From: DASXHY01 sp036272195
GTDB lineage: Bacteria; Verrucomicrobiota; Verrucomicrobiia; Limisphaerales; DASXHY01
Assembly: GCA_036272195.1 (NCBI GenBank)
Contig: DATAZE010000010.1
Coordinates: forward strand, 48,249 to 112,248
DNA length: 64,000 bases
Reading direction: 5' to 3'
The stretch's first letter is position 1. The number at the start of each line of letters is the position of its first letter. The translations under genes were made by a program, and so were the position numbers. Positions 16,015 to 24,554 of the stretch are shown piece by piece. Below the pieces are notes generated by a model that was not told the origin of the DNA, searched no databases, and saw only the letters and a list, made by a program, of their open reading frames with translations.

Positions 16015-16026
16015 TTGTCTATACAT
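16015..16026. promoter_or_regulatory. HutC-type GntR operator, site 3
   Basis: TTGTCTATACAT, identical to the site at 10171-10182, 20 bp upstream of the sugar porter start codon. Together the sites define a small regulon covering the mannosidase, regulator and transporter promoters. Confidence 0.65.
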
Positions 16027-16224
16027 TAGTATATTTTAAAATCACCCGTCAAGACTTTTGGGCAACCGGCGCTCCCGGTACCGGTTACACGGAAAATAAA
16101 GTATCCTCAGTTGAGTGTCTTGAGGCGAATAATCCCCACATTTTGTTCCGTTCGCAATCCGCCGATAGTTTTTAGCAAGCCAACGAGAGCGGCATTCGGC
16201 GCTTATCTTTATTTTGTCTCGCAT

Positions 16225-18426
16225 ATGACAAACCCGAACCGTCGTCCGTCGCTCAGAAAGAAAGAATCGAAAGCCGTCAAGAGAGCCCTTAAACTCACGA
16301 CGCTCATTCTCGCCCACGATTTTGTTTCCCACGCCCAAGCGCAATCCACCAATGCCACACCCCCAACTGCCGATGGCACCAACGCTCCTTCGCAAAAGCT
16401 GCCGGACGTGGTCGTGACGGGTGAAAAGGGATCCTACAAGACTGACGAAGTGGCGCTGCCAAAAGTGACCGAGCCGCTTCGCGACGTGCCCCAGTCCATC
16501 ACCGTCGTGCCGCGCGAAGTCATGAACGATCAAAACACCACCACGCTCCGCGATGTGTTGCGGAATGTCGCTGGCATCAGCATTGCCGCGGGTGAAGGCG
16601 GCTCTCAGGGGGACAATTTAACGCTGCGCGGTTTCACGGTCCGAAATGACATCTTCCTCGACGGGATGCGCGATTACGGCAGCTATTATCGTGATCCCTT
16701 CAACTACGAGACGGTGGATGTGCTCGAAGGACCGGACTCGATCATGTTTGGTCGCGGCTCGACCGGGGGAGTGGTGAATCAGGAGAGCAAAACGCCCGGG
16801 CTGAATCCCTTTATTGAAACTACCTTGAGTTTGGGAACCGATGCCACCCGACGCGCGACGGCTGACATTAATGAACCGCTCCCGGAACTCGGAAAAAACA
16901 CCGCCTTTCGCTTAAACCTCATGGGCAACGATTCGCAAGTCGCCGGGCGCGATGTCGGGGAGAATCGCCGTTATGGTTTGGCGCCGTCATTGGCTTTCGG
17001 AATTGGCACGCCCACAACTTTGACGTTGAGCTACCTTCATCAATCGGAAGATGACATTCCTGATTACGGCATCCCCTGGCTGAAATTCAACGGCAATCCC
17101 GCGCCGGTCGACCGCAGTAATTTTTACGGTTTCAAAAGTGATTATCTCCGGACGGATGTGGACATGGTCACGGCAAAATTAGAACACACATTCAACGAAT
17201 TCATCCAAATCCAAAATCAGGCGCGTTTCGCCAACTACTGCCGGGATTTCCGGATCACCGAACCGCAGGTCGCGAATACCAATGCCGCGCCGCCTGATAC
17301 TTTGTCGGTGGTTCGCAACCAGCTTGCGGGACAAAGTACGGAGACTTATTTGTGGGACCAAATGGATGCCACGGTGGAATTCAAGACTGCGTTCATCGAT
17401 CACACCCTGGTGACTGGGGTCGAGGGCGGTCGTGAAACATCTGACCCCAAGCGATTGGCGTATTCCGGTGTTCCCGGAACCTCTTTGCTTTCGCCAAATG
17501 AAGGCCAGAACTTCTCCGGCACGGCCAGCATCCGGAGCAAGGTCAAAACCAGCGCCACCAGTTTCGGCGCATACGCAATTGACACCATGAAGTTGGGCGA
17601 GCATTGGCAATTGAGCGGTGGAGCGCGCTGGGATTATTTCGACGCCGATTTTCGCGACGCCGTGCCCAATACCCACTTCACTCAAAACGTCACCAAGCCT
17701 ACCTGGCGCGGTGCACTGGTCTACAAGCCCGTCGAAAACGGCAGCATTTATTTTGATTACGGCACGTCGTTTAATCCCTCCGCTGAATCGTTGTCCCTCA
17801 GCGCGGGCAGCGCGAATGTCAAGCCGGAGGAGAACCAGACCTTTGAGTTCGGCACCAAATGGGATTTGCTTAACAACCGATTATCCGTGCGCGGCTCCGT
17901 TTTCCGCACGGAGAAAACCAACGCGCGTGAAACCAATCCCACCAACTCCCTCGAAGTCGTCGACGGCGGCCTCCAGCGCGTGGATGGTGTTGAACTCGCA
18001 GTTTCCGGGCATCTAACGAAGGAATGGCAGATCTTCGCCAGCTACGATTATTTGGACAGTGAAGTTGTTCAATCAAAATTCTTCCCGGACGCCGTCGGCA
18101 AACCGTTGAACAATGTGCCCAAAAATACTTTTAATCTTTGGACCACGTATGAGTTGCCCTGGAGGGTTGAAGTGGGCGGTGGTTTGAATTTCGTTTCCAG
18201 CCGCACCGCGAATACCGCTACGTTGAAACCCAATACGCCGGTTGAAAAAGTCGACGCCTATTGGACATTGAACGCGATGATAAAATACCGCGCGAGCAAA
18301 CGCATCACCGTGCAGGCGAACATTTATAACCTCACGGACAATTATTATCTCGACCAGGTCCACCCGGCGCACGTGATTCCGGGCGCAGGCATCTCGGCGT
18401 TGTTCAGCACCACCCTCACCTTTTGA
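16225..18426 (+). CDS. TonB-dependent siderophore receptor
   Basis: Outer-membrane receptor of about 733 residues. A basic N-terminus and signal region lead to a plug domain (PDVVVTGEKGSYK, VPQSITVVPREVMNDQ, LRDVLRNVAGIS, EGPDSIMFGRGSTGGVVN) and a 22-strand barrel ending in a C-terminal Phe (FSTTLTF). The VPQSITVVPR plug and the final YYLDQVHPAHV region are those of the catecholate/ferrichrome siderophore class. The start at 16225 is the first that leaves a usable export signal. It is followed directly by a PKHD hydroxylase, a PepSY protein, TonB, ExbB and ExbD, which fixes its role as iron-complex uptake. No clear Fur box was found. Confidence 0.92.
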   Translation: MTNPNRRPSLRKKESKAVKRALKLTTLILAHDFVSHAQAQSTNATPPTADGTNAPSQKLPDVVVTGEKGSYKTDEVALPKVTEPLRDVPQSITVVPREVMNDQNTTTLRDVLRNVAGISIAAGEGGSQGDNLTLRGFTVRNDIFLDGMRDYGSYYRDPFNYETVDVLEGPDSIMFGRGSTGGVVNQESKTPGLNPFIETTLSLGTDATRRATADINEPLPELGKNTAFRLNLMGNDSQVAGRDVGENRRYGLAPSLAFGIGTPTTLTLSYLHQSEDDIPDYGIPWLKFNGNPAPVDRSNFYGFKSDYLRTDVDMVTAKLEHTFNEFIQIQNQARFANYCRDFRITEPQVANTNAAPPDTLSVVRNQLAGQSTETYLWDQMDATVEFKTAFIDHTLVTGVEGGRETSDPKRLAYSGVPGTSLLSPNEGQNFSGTASIRSKVKTSATSFGAYAIDTMKLGEHWQLSGGARWDYFDADFRDAVPNTHFTQNVTKPTWRGALVYKPVENGSIYFDYGTSFNPSAESLSLSAGSANVKPEENQTFEFGTKWDLLNNRLSVRGSVFRTEKTNARETNPTNSLEVVDGGLQRVDGVELAVSGHLTKEWQIFASYDYLDSEVVQSKFFPDAVGKPLNNVPKNTFNLWTTYELPWRVEVGGGLNFVSSRTANTATLKPNTPVEKVDAYWTLNAMIKYRASKRITVQANIYNLTDNYYLDQVHPAHVIPGAGISALFSTTLTF

Positions 18427-18438
18427 CGGAAGGAAATT

Positions 18439-19131
18439 ATGTTGCTCACGATTCCCGATGTCTTAAGCGCCGAGCAGGTGAAGCAGGCGCGACAAATTCT
18501 CGACCAAGCGGAATGGGTGGACGGCAAAGTGACCGCCGGACACCAATCCGCCAAGGCCAAGGACAATCTGCAGCTTCTCGAAAATCATCCCGCCGCCCGT
18601 CAACTCGGCGATATGATCCTCGCGACACTCGGGAAAAATCCGTTGTTCCTGGCGGCGGCGCTGCCGAGCCGGGTGTTTCCGCCGCTGTTCAATCGCTATA
18701 CGGGCGGGCAATCCTTCGGCACCCACGTGGACAACGCCATCCGCCAGGTCACCGGCACGCCGCACCGCATTCGCACGGACTTGTCGGCGACGCTGTTCTT
18801 CGCCGGGCCGGAAGAATACGACGGCGGGGAGCTTTGCATGGAGGACACTTACGGAGTCCACAGCGTGAAACTGCCGCCCGGCCATATGGTATTGTACCCG
18901 GCAACGAGTTTGCATCACGTGAAAGCGGTGACTCGCGGCGCGCGCATTTGCTCATTTTTTTGGATTCAAAGCATGATTCGCGAAGACAGCCGGCGCTCAC
19001 TACTGTTTGATCTCGATTTGGGAATTCAACGTCTCAACCGCGAACTGCCCGACAACGCGGTAGCCTCCCAGACCGCCGTCCAACTCACCGGCGTTTACCA
19101 TAATCTGCTCCGGCAGTGGGCGGAAGTGTAG
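18439..19131 (+). CDS. PKHD-type Fe(II)/2-oxoglutarate hydroxylase, PiuC/YbiX family
   Basis: 230-residue 2-oxoglutarate-dependent dioxygenase. The double-stranded beta-helix core shows the iron-binding HVD (in FGTHVDNAI), the distal His in TSLHHVKAVT and the cosubstrate Arg in TRGARICSFF. PiuC/YbiX proteins are standard companions of siderophore receptors and are thought to help process the imported iron complex. It starts 12 bp after the receptor stop and is followed 3 bp later by the PepSY gene, so it is co-transcribed. Cytoplasmic, no signal peptide. Confidence 0.9.
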   Translation: MLLTIPDVLSAEQVKQARQILDQAEWVDGKVTAGHQSAKAKDNLQLLENHPAARQLGDMILATLGKNPLFLAAALPSRVFPPLFNRYTGGQSFGTHVDNAIRQVTGTPHRIRTDLSATLFFAGPEEYDGGELCMEDTYGVHSVKLPPGHMVLYPATSLHHVKAVTRGARICSFFWIQSMIREDSRRSLLFDLDLGIQRLNRELPDNAVASQTAVQLTGVYHNLLRQWAEV

Positions 19132-19134
19132 GCG

Positions 19135-20292
19135 GTGAAGATTCGCAAAGTCATTTTCTGGATGCATCTTGTTGCCGGGGTGCTGGCGAGCGCTGTGATT
19201 TTAATCATGTCGTTCACCGGCATCTGCCTGGCGTTCGAAACGCAATTGCTGAACCGCGCGGAACGAAATGTCCGCAACGTCATGACGCCCGCGCCAGATG
19301 CCAAGTCCCTGACTTACGATGCGCTTTTGGAAAAAGCGCGTGCCGCCCATCCGGACACCGCGCCAACCGGCCTGTTCGTTCGCGCCGAGGCGACGGCTTC
19401 CGTGATGGTGAATTTCGGGCGCGAGGACGTATTATATTTGAATCCTTTCACAGGAGAAATCCTGGGCCACGGTTCAAAGATTCGCGGTCTCCTGCAACAA
19501 ATTGAAAATTGGCATCGCTGGCTGGGCGCGGCGGAAACGCATCGTCCCGCCGCCCGCGCGATCACGGGCGCCTCCAATTTCACTTTTCTCTTCCTGGCCG
19601 TCAGCGGTGTTTATCTTTGGTGGCCACGCAATTGGAATTGGAAAACGCTGCGGCCCGCCGTTTGGTTTGTGCGCGGACTTGGCGGCAAGGCCCGCGATTG
19701 GAATTGGCACAACACCATCGGCTTTTGGTGTTCACCGATCCTCATCATTCTGACCCTGACGGGCACCGTCATGTCTTATCAATGGGCCAATAATCTATTG
19801 TATCGTTTGTCCGGCAATCAGCCGCCCCCGCCCCAGGCGGACCGTACCGGCGGAAATCAGCAGCGCGGCGAAAAACATCGGCCTTCCGATGCGGGCGATG
19901 ACGAACAGGAATCAGCCAGTATCGACGTGTTGCTGGCAAAGGCCCGACAACAACTGCCCGCTTGGAGCACTCTCACCCTGCGTTTGCCGCCGCGCGCCGG
20001 AGCGCCGGTCACAATTTCCATCCAGCAATCCGGCGCGCCGGCTTTTTATCGTTCGCAACTGACGCTGAATTCGTCCACAGCGGAAATTGTGAAATGGGAG
20101 CCGTTCGCCGGCCAGAACAGTAGACGAAAACTCCGCACCTGGGTGCGATTCATGCATACGGGGGAAGCCGGCGGCCTCATCGGGCAGACGATTGCTGCTA
20201 TTGCTTCTGCCGGCGGCGTCATACTGGTTTGCACAGGCGTGGCGATGGCGTATCGTCGATTCTTTGGGAAACAAACACCGGCGGCCCCATGA
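19135..20292 (+). CDS. PepSY-associated transmembrane protein, probable iron-uptake reductase
   Basis: 385 residues with four membrane segments: near residues 8-30 (VIFWMHLVAGVLASAV), 145-165 (FTFLFLAVSGVYLWW), 195-215 (TIGFWCSPILIILTLTGTV) and 350-372. PepSY-like periplasmic regions lie between. Conserved His residues at membrane ends (MHLVAG, NWHRWLG, DWNWHNTIG, FMHTGEAGG) are the pattern of the iron-regulated membrane proteins now regarded as haem-containing siderophore reductases. GTG start. Its stop overlaps the tonB start by ATGA. Confidence 0.88.
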   Translation: MKIRKVIFWMHLVAGVLASAVILIMSFTGICLAFETQLLNRAERNVRNVMTPAPDAKSLTYDALLEKARAAHPDTAPTGLFVRAEATASVMVNFGREDVLYLNPFTGEILGHGSKIRGLLQQIENWHRWLGAAETHRPAARAITGASNFTFLFLAVSGVYLWWPRNWNWKTLRPAVWFVRGLGGKARDWNWHNTIGFWCSPILIILTLTGTVMSYQWANNLLYRLSGNQPPPPQADRTGGNQQRGEKHRPSDAGDDEQESASIDVLLAKARQQLPAWSTLTLRLPPRAGAPVTISIQQSGAPAFYRSQLTLNSSTAEIVKWEPFAGQNSRRKLRTWVRFMHTGEAGGLIGQTIAAIASAGGVILVCTGVAMAYRRFFGKQTPAAP

Positions 20293-20957
20293 AAACCTTC
20301 ACTTCAACCGAGTATGATGCGGACAGCATCAGTGGCCTGGGCGTTTTCACGCTGGTGCTGTGGCTTGGTTGTTTGCTCATTGGCGGTTTCGGATTCGCGC
20401 TTCACTATTCCCATCCGCGCGCTCCACAGGCACAGCCTCCGCCGCTGAAAGTTGAAATGTTGGAAGTAAAATTGACGGAAGATTCGCAACCGACGCCCGA
20501 GTCTTCCCCAAATTCCGCGGTCACCGATCCGCTCGCGCAGCCGCAAATTCCGCAGCCCGTCGCTGTCGCGCAACCTTCACCGGCCATTGCCTTCGCGTTG
20601 TCCGTGAAAGGCCCGGTGCGCGTCGTGGAAGCGCGCCAGGCTGCTTATTCGCAACCTTCTTCACCCGCGCCCACAGCCGAGCCACTGCCGCAACGCCTAA
20701 CTTTTGGTGAGGGTGAAGGCAGACAACCGGCGCCAGATTACCCCCGCCGCGCACAGCAGGAAGGCCAGGAAGGCGGGGTGCTCGTTCGTTTCACCGTCGC
20801 CGAAAGTGGCCATGTTACCGCAGTGGAAGCACTCGAACCGTGCCGCTGGCCGCTGTTGAACCAATCCGCGTTGCGCGTGGTGAAAGAACGCTGGCGTTTT
20901 TCGCCCGGCCCGCTCCGCGTTTACGATGTCCAAATCCGATTTATACTCACCCAGTAG
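20289..20957 (+). CDS. tonB: TonB-like energy-transducing protein
   Basis: 222 residues with one N-terminal membrane anchor (GVFTLVLWLGCLLIGGFGF), a Pro/Gln-rich periplasmic linker and a C-terminal TonB domain (APDYPRRAQQEGQEGGVLVR onward to VYDVQIRFILTQ). It transmits proton-motive force from ExbB/ExbD to the receptor at 16225. The start at 20289 overlaps the PepSY stop and removes a spurious N-terminal extension. ExbB follows 14 bp after. Confidence 0.9.
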   Translation: MKTFTSTEYDADSISGLGVFTLVLWLGCLLIGGFGFALHYSHPRAPQAQPPPLKVEMLEVKLTEDSQPTPESSPNSAVTDPLAQPQIPQPVAVAQPSPAIAFALSVKGPVRVVEARQAAYSQPSSPAPTAEPLPQRLTFGEGEGRQPAPDYPRRAQQEGQEGGVLVRFTVAESGHVTAVEALEPCRWPLLNQSALRVVKERWRFSPGPLRVYDVQIRFILTQ

Positions 20958-20971
20958 AATTGCCTCACCAT

Positions 20972-21661
20972 ATGAATCCATTATTCGCAAATATCGTCGT
21001 CGATGTTTTCCTTCGCGGCGGCCCCATCATGTGGCCCATTCTGCTTTGCTTGATTGCCGCGTTGGTTGTGGCCGTGGAACGTTCGCTGTGGTGGTGGTCG
21101 CTCAACCGGCGCGTGAAGCTGAAGACGCTGAACCAGGCCTTCGACGCCATCAGCGAGGGGAGGTTCGACGACGGAATCAAGTTGACCCTCGGAACCAACG
21201 ACCCGTTTCTGGCCACGGTTAATGAAGGACTGGTTCATGCGCACAGCTCGCTCCTGGGAGCCATGCAATTGCGCGCAATGGACGAAATCGAAAAAGCCGA
21301 AAAACGGTTATGGATCCTCGGCACATTCATCACCCTCGCGCCGCTGTTGGGATTGCTGGGAACCGTGACCGGCATCATGCACTCGTTCCATTTCGTCGGA
21401 CAGGAGGAACTCGCAGCCGTCAAAGTCAGCGGCGGCATTGCCGAGGCATTGATCGCCACTGCTTGCGGTCTGAGCATCGCCATCCTTTGCCTGTTGCCTT
21501 ACAATTTTTTCAACCGGCAACTCGCTCAATTCCGCTCGCGCCTGGAGCGCACCATCAATCACGTCGAACTGCTGGTCGAATCCGCGAAACACCACGGGCA
21601 CGACCTTGAGGAATTTGCCCGCCGCCGCGCGATTGCTGACCGTGCCGCCGCCATTCGTTGA
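20972..21661 (+). CDS. exbB: ExbB/TolQ/MotA-family proton channel protein
   Basis: 229 residues with three membrane helices: about 13-35 (GGPIMWPILLCLIAALVVAV), 115-140 (LWILGTFITLAPLLGLLGTV) and 165-190 (GIAEALIATACGLSIAILCL). The family signature TLAPLLGLLGTVTGIM is intact. It forms the inner-membrane channel with ExbD that powers TonB. The start ATG at 20972 gives a normal ExbB N-terminus; a longer frame upstream is out of register with tonB coding and is not real. Confidence 0.92.
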   Translation: MNPLFANIVVDVFLRGGPIMWPILLCLIAALVVAVERSLWWWSLNRRVKLKTLNQAFDAISEGRFDDGIKLTLGTNDPFLATVNEGLVHAHSSLLGAMQLRAMDEIEKAEKRLWILGTFITLAPLLGLLGTVTGIMHSFHFVGQEELAAVKVSGGIAEALIATACGLSIAILCLLPYNFFNRQLAQFRSRLERTINHVELLVESAKHHGHDLEEFARRRAIADRAAAIR

Positions 21662-21681
21662 CCCGGAAACCAAGGACCATT

Positions 21682-22110
21682 ATGCCCGTCAAACTCGGTT
21701 CCAAACTCCCGCAGGATCACGAAGCGCGAATTGAAATCATTCCGCTTATCGACATCATGTTCTTCCTGCTCGCCAGCTTCATGCTGGTAAGCCTCAGTAT
21801 GGTCAATCTCAAGAGCGTGAAGGTGAATCTTCCCACCGCCACGACCGCGACTCTCGACACCAAGAATGATTTCATCAGCATTTCCGTGGACAAATCCGGC
21901 GCGGCTTTCTTCGACAAACAACCCGTCGGTCTGAACGAACTCGCCCAACGCCTCAACGCCACCCATCAAACCAACGAAAACGTCCGCGTCTTCATCAGCG
22001 GCGACAAGGATGCCCGTCACGGCGATGTCATTCACGTGCTCGACGTGGTCCGTTCATCCGGCATTCAAAAAGTGGCCTTTGAAATCCGGGAGGAGCCGGC
22101 AAAACCATGA
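21682..22110 (+). CDS. exbD: ExbD/TolR-family protein
   Basis: 142 residues. The single membrane helix IIPLIDIMFFLLASFMLVS carries the proton-relaying Asp of the PLIDIMF motif. A periplasmic domain follows, with DKNDFISISVDKSGAAFF-like strands and GDKDARHGDVIHVLDVVRSS, the usual ExbD core. Partner of ExbB in energising TonB. Its stop codon overlaps the next start by ATGA, so the operon continues. Confidence 0.92.
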   Translation: MPVKLGSKLPQDHEARIEIIPLIDIMFFLLASFMLVSLSMVNLKSVKVNLPTATTATLDTKNDFISISVDKSGAAFFDKQPVGLNELAQRLNATHQTNENVRVFISGDKDARHGDVIHVLDVVRSSGIQKVAFEIREEPAKP

Positions 22111-22607
22111 ACCGCGCCTTGCAATATTTAAACTTCTTTGGCGTGCTGGTGCTGGCCGTTCTCTGCGCCGTTCAATGGCAGCACGATCGTCAATTGAATC
22201 TCCAAACGATCCAGTTGGAAAAGACCCGCCAGGCCCAGCAACAGAGAATCTCCGAGCAGGAGGAAACCGCTCGCGGGCTTTCTGCTGATCTCGCGGATTT
22301 CAAGCAACGTTTCAAGACCGAGCACGACGACCTCGAAGACACGAAACACAAATTGCGTGAAAGTGAAAATACCTTGGCCTCACTGACGGCTGAGCGCGAA
22401 CAACTCCAGGAAAGCATCACTAATTGGACCGCCGCCGTGGCCCAGCGTGATGCCCTCATGAAGGAAGCCAACAGCCGCATCGAAGAAGTGTCCACTCAGT
22501 TGAATGCTTCCATTCAAAAGTACAACGAACTGGCCAGCAATTATAACAGCGTGGTGAAAGAATTGAATGAAGCCCGTTCAAAATCCGCCCTCACCAACAG
22601 CCCATGA
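22107..22607 (+). CDS. membrane-anchored coiled-coil protein of unknown function
   Basis: 166 residues: one N-terminal membrane segment (LNFFGVLVLAVLCAVQW) and then an almost uninterrupted coiled coil rich in Gln, Glu, Leu and Lys (heptads through about residue 30-160). No enzyme motif. It overlaps exbD upstream and the TPR gene downstream by ATGA, so it belongs to the TonB energising operon and could be a periplasmic scaffold for ExbBD-TonB. That role is inference from position only. Confidence 0.8.
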   Translation: MNRALQYLNFFGVLVLAVLCAVQWQHDRQLNLQTIQLEKTRQAQQQRISEQEETARGLSADLADFKQRFKTEHDDLEDTKHKLRESENTLASLTAEREQLQESITNWTAAVAQRDALMKEANSRIEEVSTQLNASIQKYNELASNYNSVVKELNEARSKSALTNSP

Positions 22608-23707
22608 ACCCGCGCAACGAACTGGCCAGCACCTGGATGAAGCGCGGCATTGCGTTGCTGGAAGAAAACACCGTCCCCAGCCTCAATCAGGCCATCGGTT
22701 GTTTCGACAAGGCAATTGAATTGAGAAGTGCCCTCCCCTTGGATGCCCACCATCGTTTTCGCTACGGCCTTGCCGCCGGGTGGATGAATCGCGGCGACGC
22801 CCTCACGCGTTTGGGTTCCTCGAATCATTACGCTGAAGCATTGCGCTCGTATGACGAAGCGTTGAAATATTTGTGCTTTTTGCCGCTCGATGAAGACCCG
22901 TTCTTCCGAAAACGCATGGCAGTCGCCTGGATGAATCGCGGCGTGACTTTGCTTGCGCAAGGCAGTGACTTCAGCGAAGCCGAACGCTCGTTCCGGCAAA
23001 GCATCGTTTTTTTGGAACATGCGCAAGCCACCGCGCTCGCCGACCGAAGCCAGCTTCTCGGCTGCGCCTGGATGAACGTGGCGAACGCACTTCTGCAACA
23101 CGCACAACCGCAATTGATCTCGGCCCGTGAGTCCGCCAAAACGGCATTAAAATATCTCGCCGATGTTGAAAATGTGGACGCAGTGTCTGCTGAAGCCGGC
23201 TTGAAAGCCCGCCATCTTCTATGCCAGGCCATCGTTCGAATATTGGCGGGGCAGTCTCATCATAGCTCCTCCGCGAAGGAATCGCTCATTGAAGCCATGG
23301 ACGCCGTTGATGATGGATTAAAGCTCGCACGCGAATGGGAACTGCGAAACGTCGACCGCTTCCGCAGCCTGACCACCGAACTTTTCTCTTTCGGCGTGCG
23401 TGCTTACCAAATGTGCCAGCCGCAATTTCTCGCTGAATTCATTTCTGAAAGCGTGGACCCGCAGATGTCTCCGGGAGCGAATGCCACCAGGAAAATGCAT
23501 GTTGAAGCGCTGGGAGCACTCTGGCGCGAACTCAGAGAATCCCAAAAGAAAGGGTTTGGTAAACCCAACGAAGAATTTCCGCAATGGATGCAAAAACTGA
23601 GTGAATTGTCCTCCGTGGAACGTCGCCTCACTGAAAACACAAAGCAGGCTTCGAAACCTGCTTTTCCTTCCCAACCGAGTCAGAAAACGTCCGCATGTGA
23701 GTGCTGA
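22604..23707 (+). CDS. TPR-like repeat protein, last gene of the TonB operon
   Basis: 367 residues built of TPR-like helical pairs. Three repeats share the theme WMNRG/WMKRG (TWMKRGIALLEE, GWMNRGDALTRLG, AWMNRGVTLLAQG), followed by CAWMNVANALLQ and longer helices. There is no signal peptide, so it is cytoplasmic. It starts by ATGA overlap with the coiled-coil gene. A terminator hairpin (23641-23665) lies inside the final 20 codons, so the last residues are encoded after it. It probably mediates protein contacts; partner unknown. Confidence 0.8.
   Translation: MNPRNELASTWMKRGIALLEENTVPSLNQAIGCFDKAIELRSALPLDAHHRFRYGLAAGWMNRGDALTRLGSSNHYAEALRSYDEALKYLCFLPLDEDPFFRKRMAVAWMNRGVTLLAQGSDFSEAERSFRQSIVFLEHAQATALADRSQLLGCAWMNVANALLQHAQPQLISARESAKTALKYLADVENVDAVSAEAGLKARHLLCQAIVRILAGQSHHSSSAKESLIEAMDAVDDGLKLAREWELRNVDRFRSLTTELFSFGVRAYQMCQPQFLAEFISESVDPQMSPGANATRKMHVEALGALWRELRESQKKGFGKPNEEFPQWMQKLSELSSVERRLTENTKQASKPAFPSQPSQKTSACEC
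23641..23665 (+). terminator. intrinsic terminator inside the 3' end of the TPR gene
   Basis: AAAGCAGG pairs with CCTGCTTT around an 8-nt loop and the T-tract follows. It lies before the annotated stop at 23707, so some transcripts may end before the stop codon, or the true stop was once earlier. Confidence 0.6.
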
Positions 23708-23857
23708 AGTCATCGATCGGCAAAGCAAGCCAGCCCTCCCTGCCGTGTTCTTCACATTACACTTCAATTCGCCTGGATATATCGGCCAGCCGGAACAAAG
23801 AGACGAAAAATGTTCGTTCAGCTGTCCTGAGACGCGCCGGTCGTTCGTCTTAGGAAT

Positions 23858-24481
23858 ATGAAAACGAAGAAATCGAAAGAAACGGCGAGAAAAATCATCG
23901 CCATTACTCAAGTCTCGCTGGACGGTGTCATGCAGGGACCCGGTGGCCCCGAGGAGGATCCGTCGAACGGGTTCACGCAGGGAGGTTGGGCCATGCCCTT
24001 CGCGGACGCCGCCGTGATCGAGGTCATTAACCAGACCATCGCCGGTGAGTTCGACATGCTCCTGGGACGCCGAACCTACGATATCTTCGCCTCCTGCTGG
24101 CCGAAACAAGGTGACCATCCCATCGGCAAGGCGTTCAACAAGGCGACAAAATACGTCGTCACACGCACCCTCAGCCAACTCGATTGGGAAACATCCAAGC
24201 GCATAAGCGGAAACGTCGTGACCGAAGTCCGCCGGCTGAAAGCCTCGGATGGACCGCCGTTGCATATCTGGGGCAGTAGTGAGTTGCTGCAAACACTGAT
24301 CGCCGCCGAACTCGTCGACGAATTTCGTCTGTGGGTAGTTCCGGTGGTCCTCGGCAAAGGCAAGCGACTGTTCGGCAACAACACTCCGCCGGCCAGCTTC
24401 ACCCTGGTCGAGACGCGAAGCACGCCTTCTGGCGTCCTCACCAACACCTACCGCCCAGCCGGTCCTATTCCGCGAGAGTAA
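23858..24481 (+). CDS. RibD C-terminal / dihydrofolate-reductase-like family protein
   Basis: 207 residues with the RibD_C reductase fold: IIAITQVSLDGVMQGPGG at the start, DMLLGRRTYDIFASCWP for the NADPH-binding helix, VTRTLSQLDW, and LHIWGSSELLQTLIAAELVDEF leading to VVPVVLGKGKRLFG. These stand-alone proteins are probably NADPH-dependent reductases of unknown substrate and are not the riboflavin enzyme itself. The first ten residues are Lys-rich and variable. Stands alone, convergent with nagB. Confidence 0.85.
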   Translation: MKTKKSKETARKIIAITQVSLDGVMQGPGGPEEDPSNGFTQGGWAMPFADAAVIEVINQTIAGEFDMLLGRRTYDIFASCWPKQGDHPIGKAFNKATKYVVTRTLSQLDWETSKRISGNVVTEVRRLKASDGPPLHIWGSSELLQTLIAAELVDEFRLWVVPVVLGKGKRLFGNNTPPASFTLVETRSTPSGVLTNTYRPAGPIPRE

Positions 24482-24554
24482 ATACCGTCAGAAGCGAAAC
24501 TGGTTTGGCGGAAGAAAATGCCAAAATTGTATCCGGAACTTCGGATCCATCGGT

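Noticed and set aside
16225..18426. Reading the TonB receptor as a SusC-type glycan importer linked to the mannoside locus
   Set aside because: The genes that follow (PKHD hydroxylase, PepSY protein, tonB, exbBD) and the plug motifs fit siderophore uptake; no SusD partner is present.
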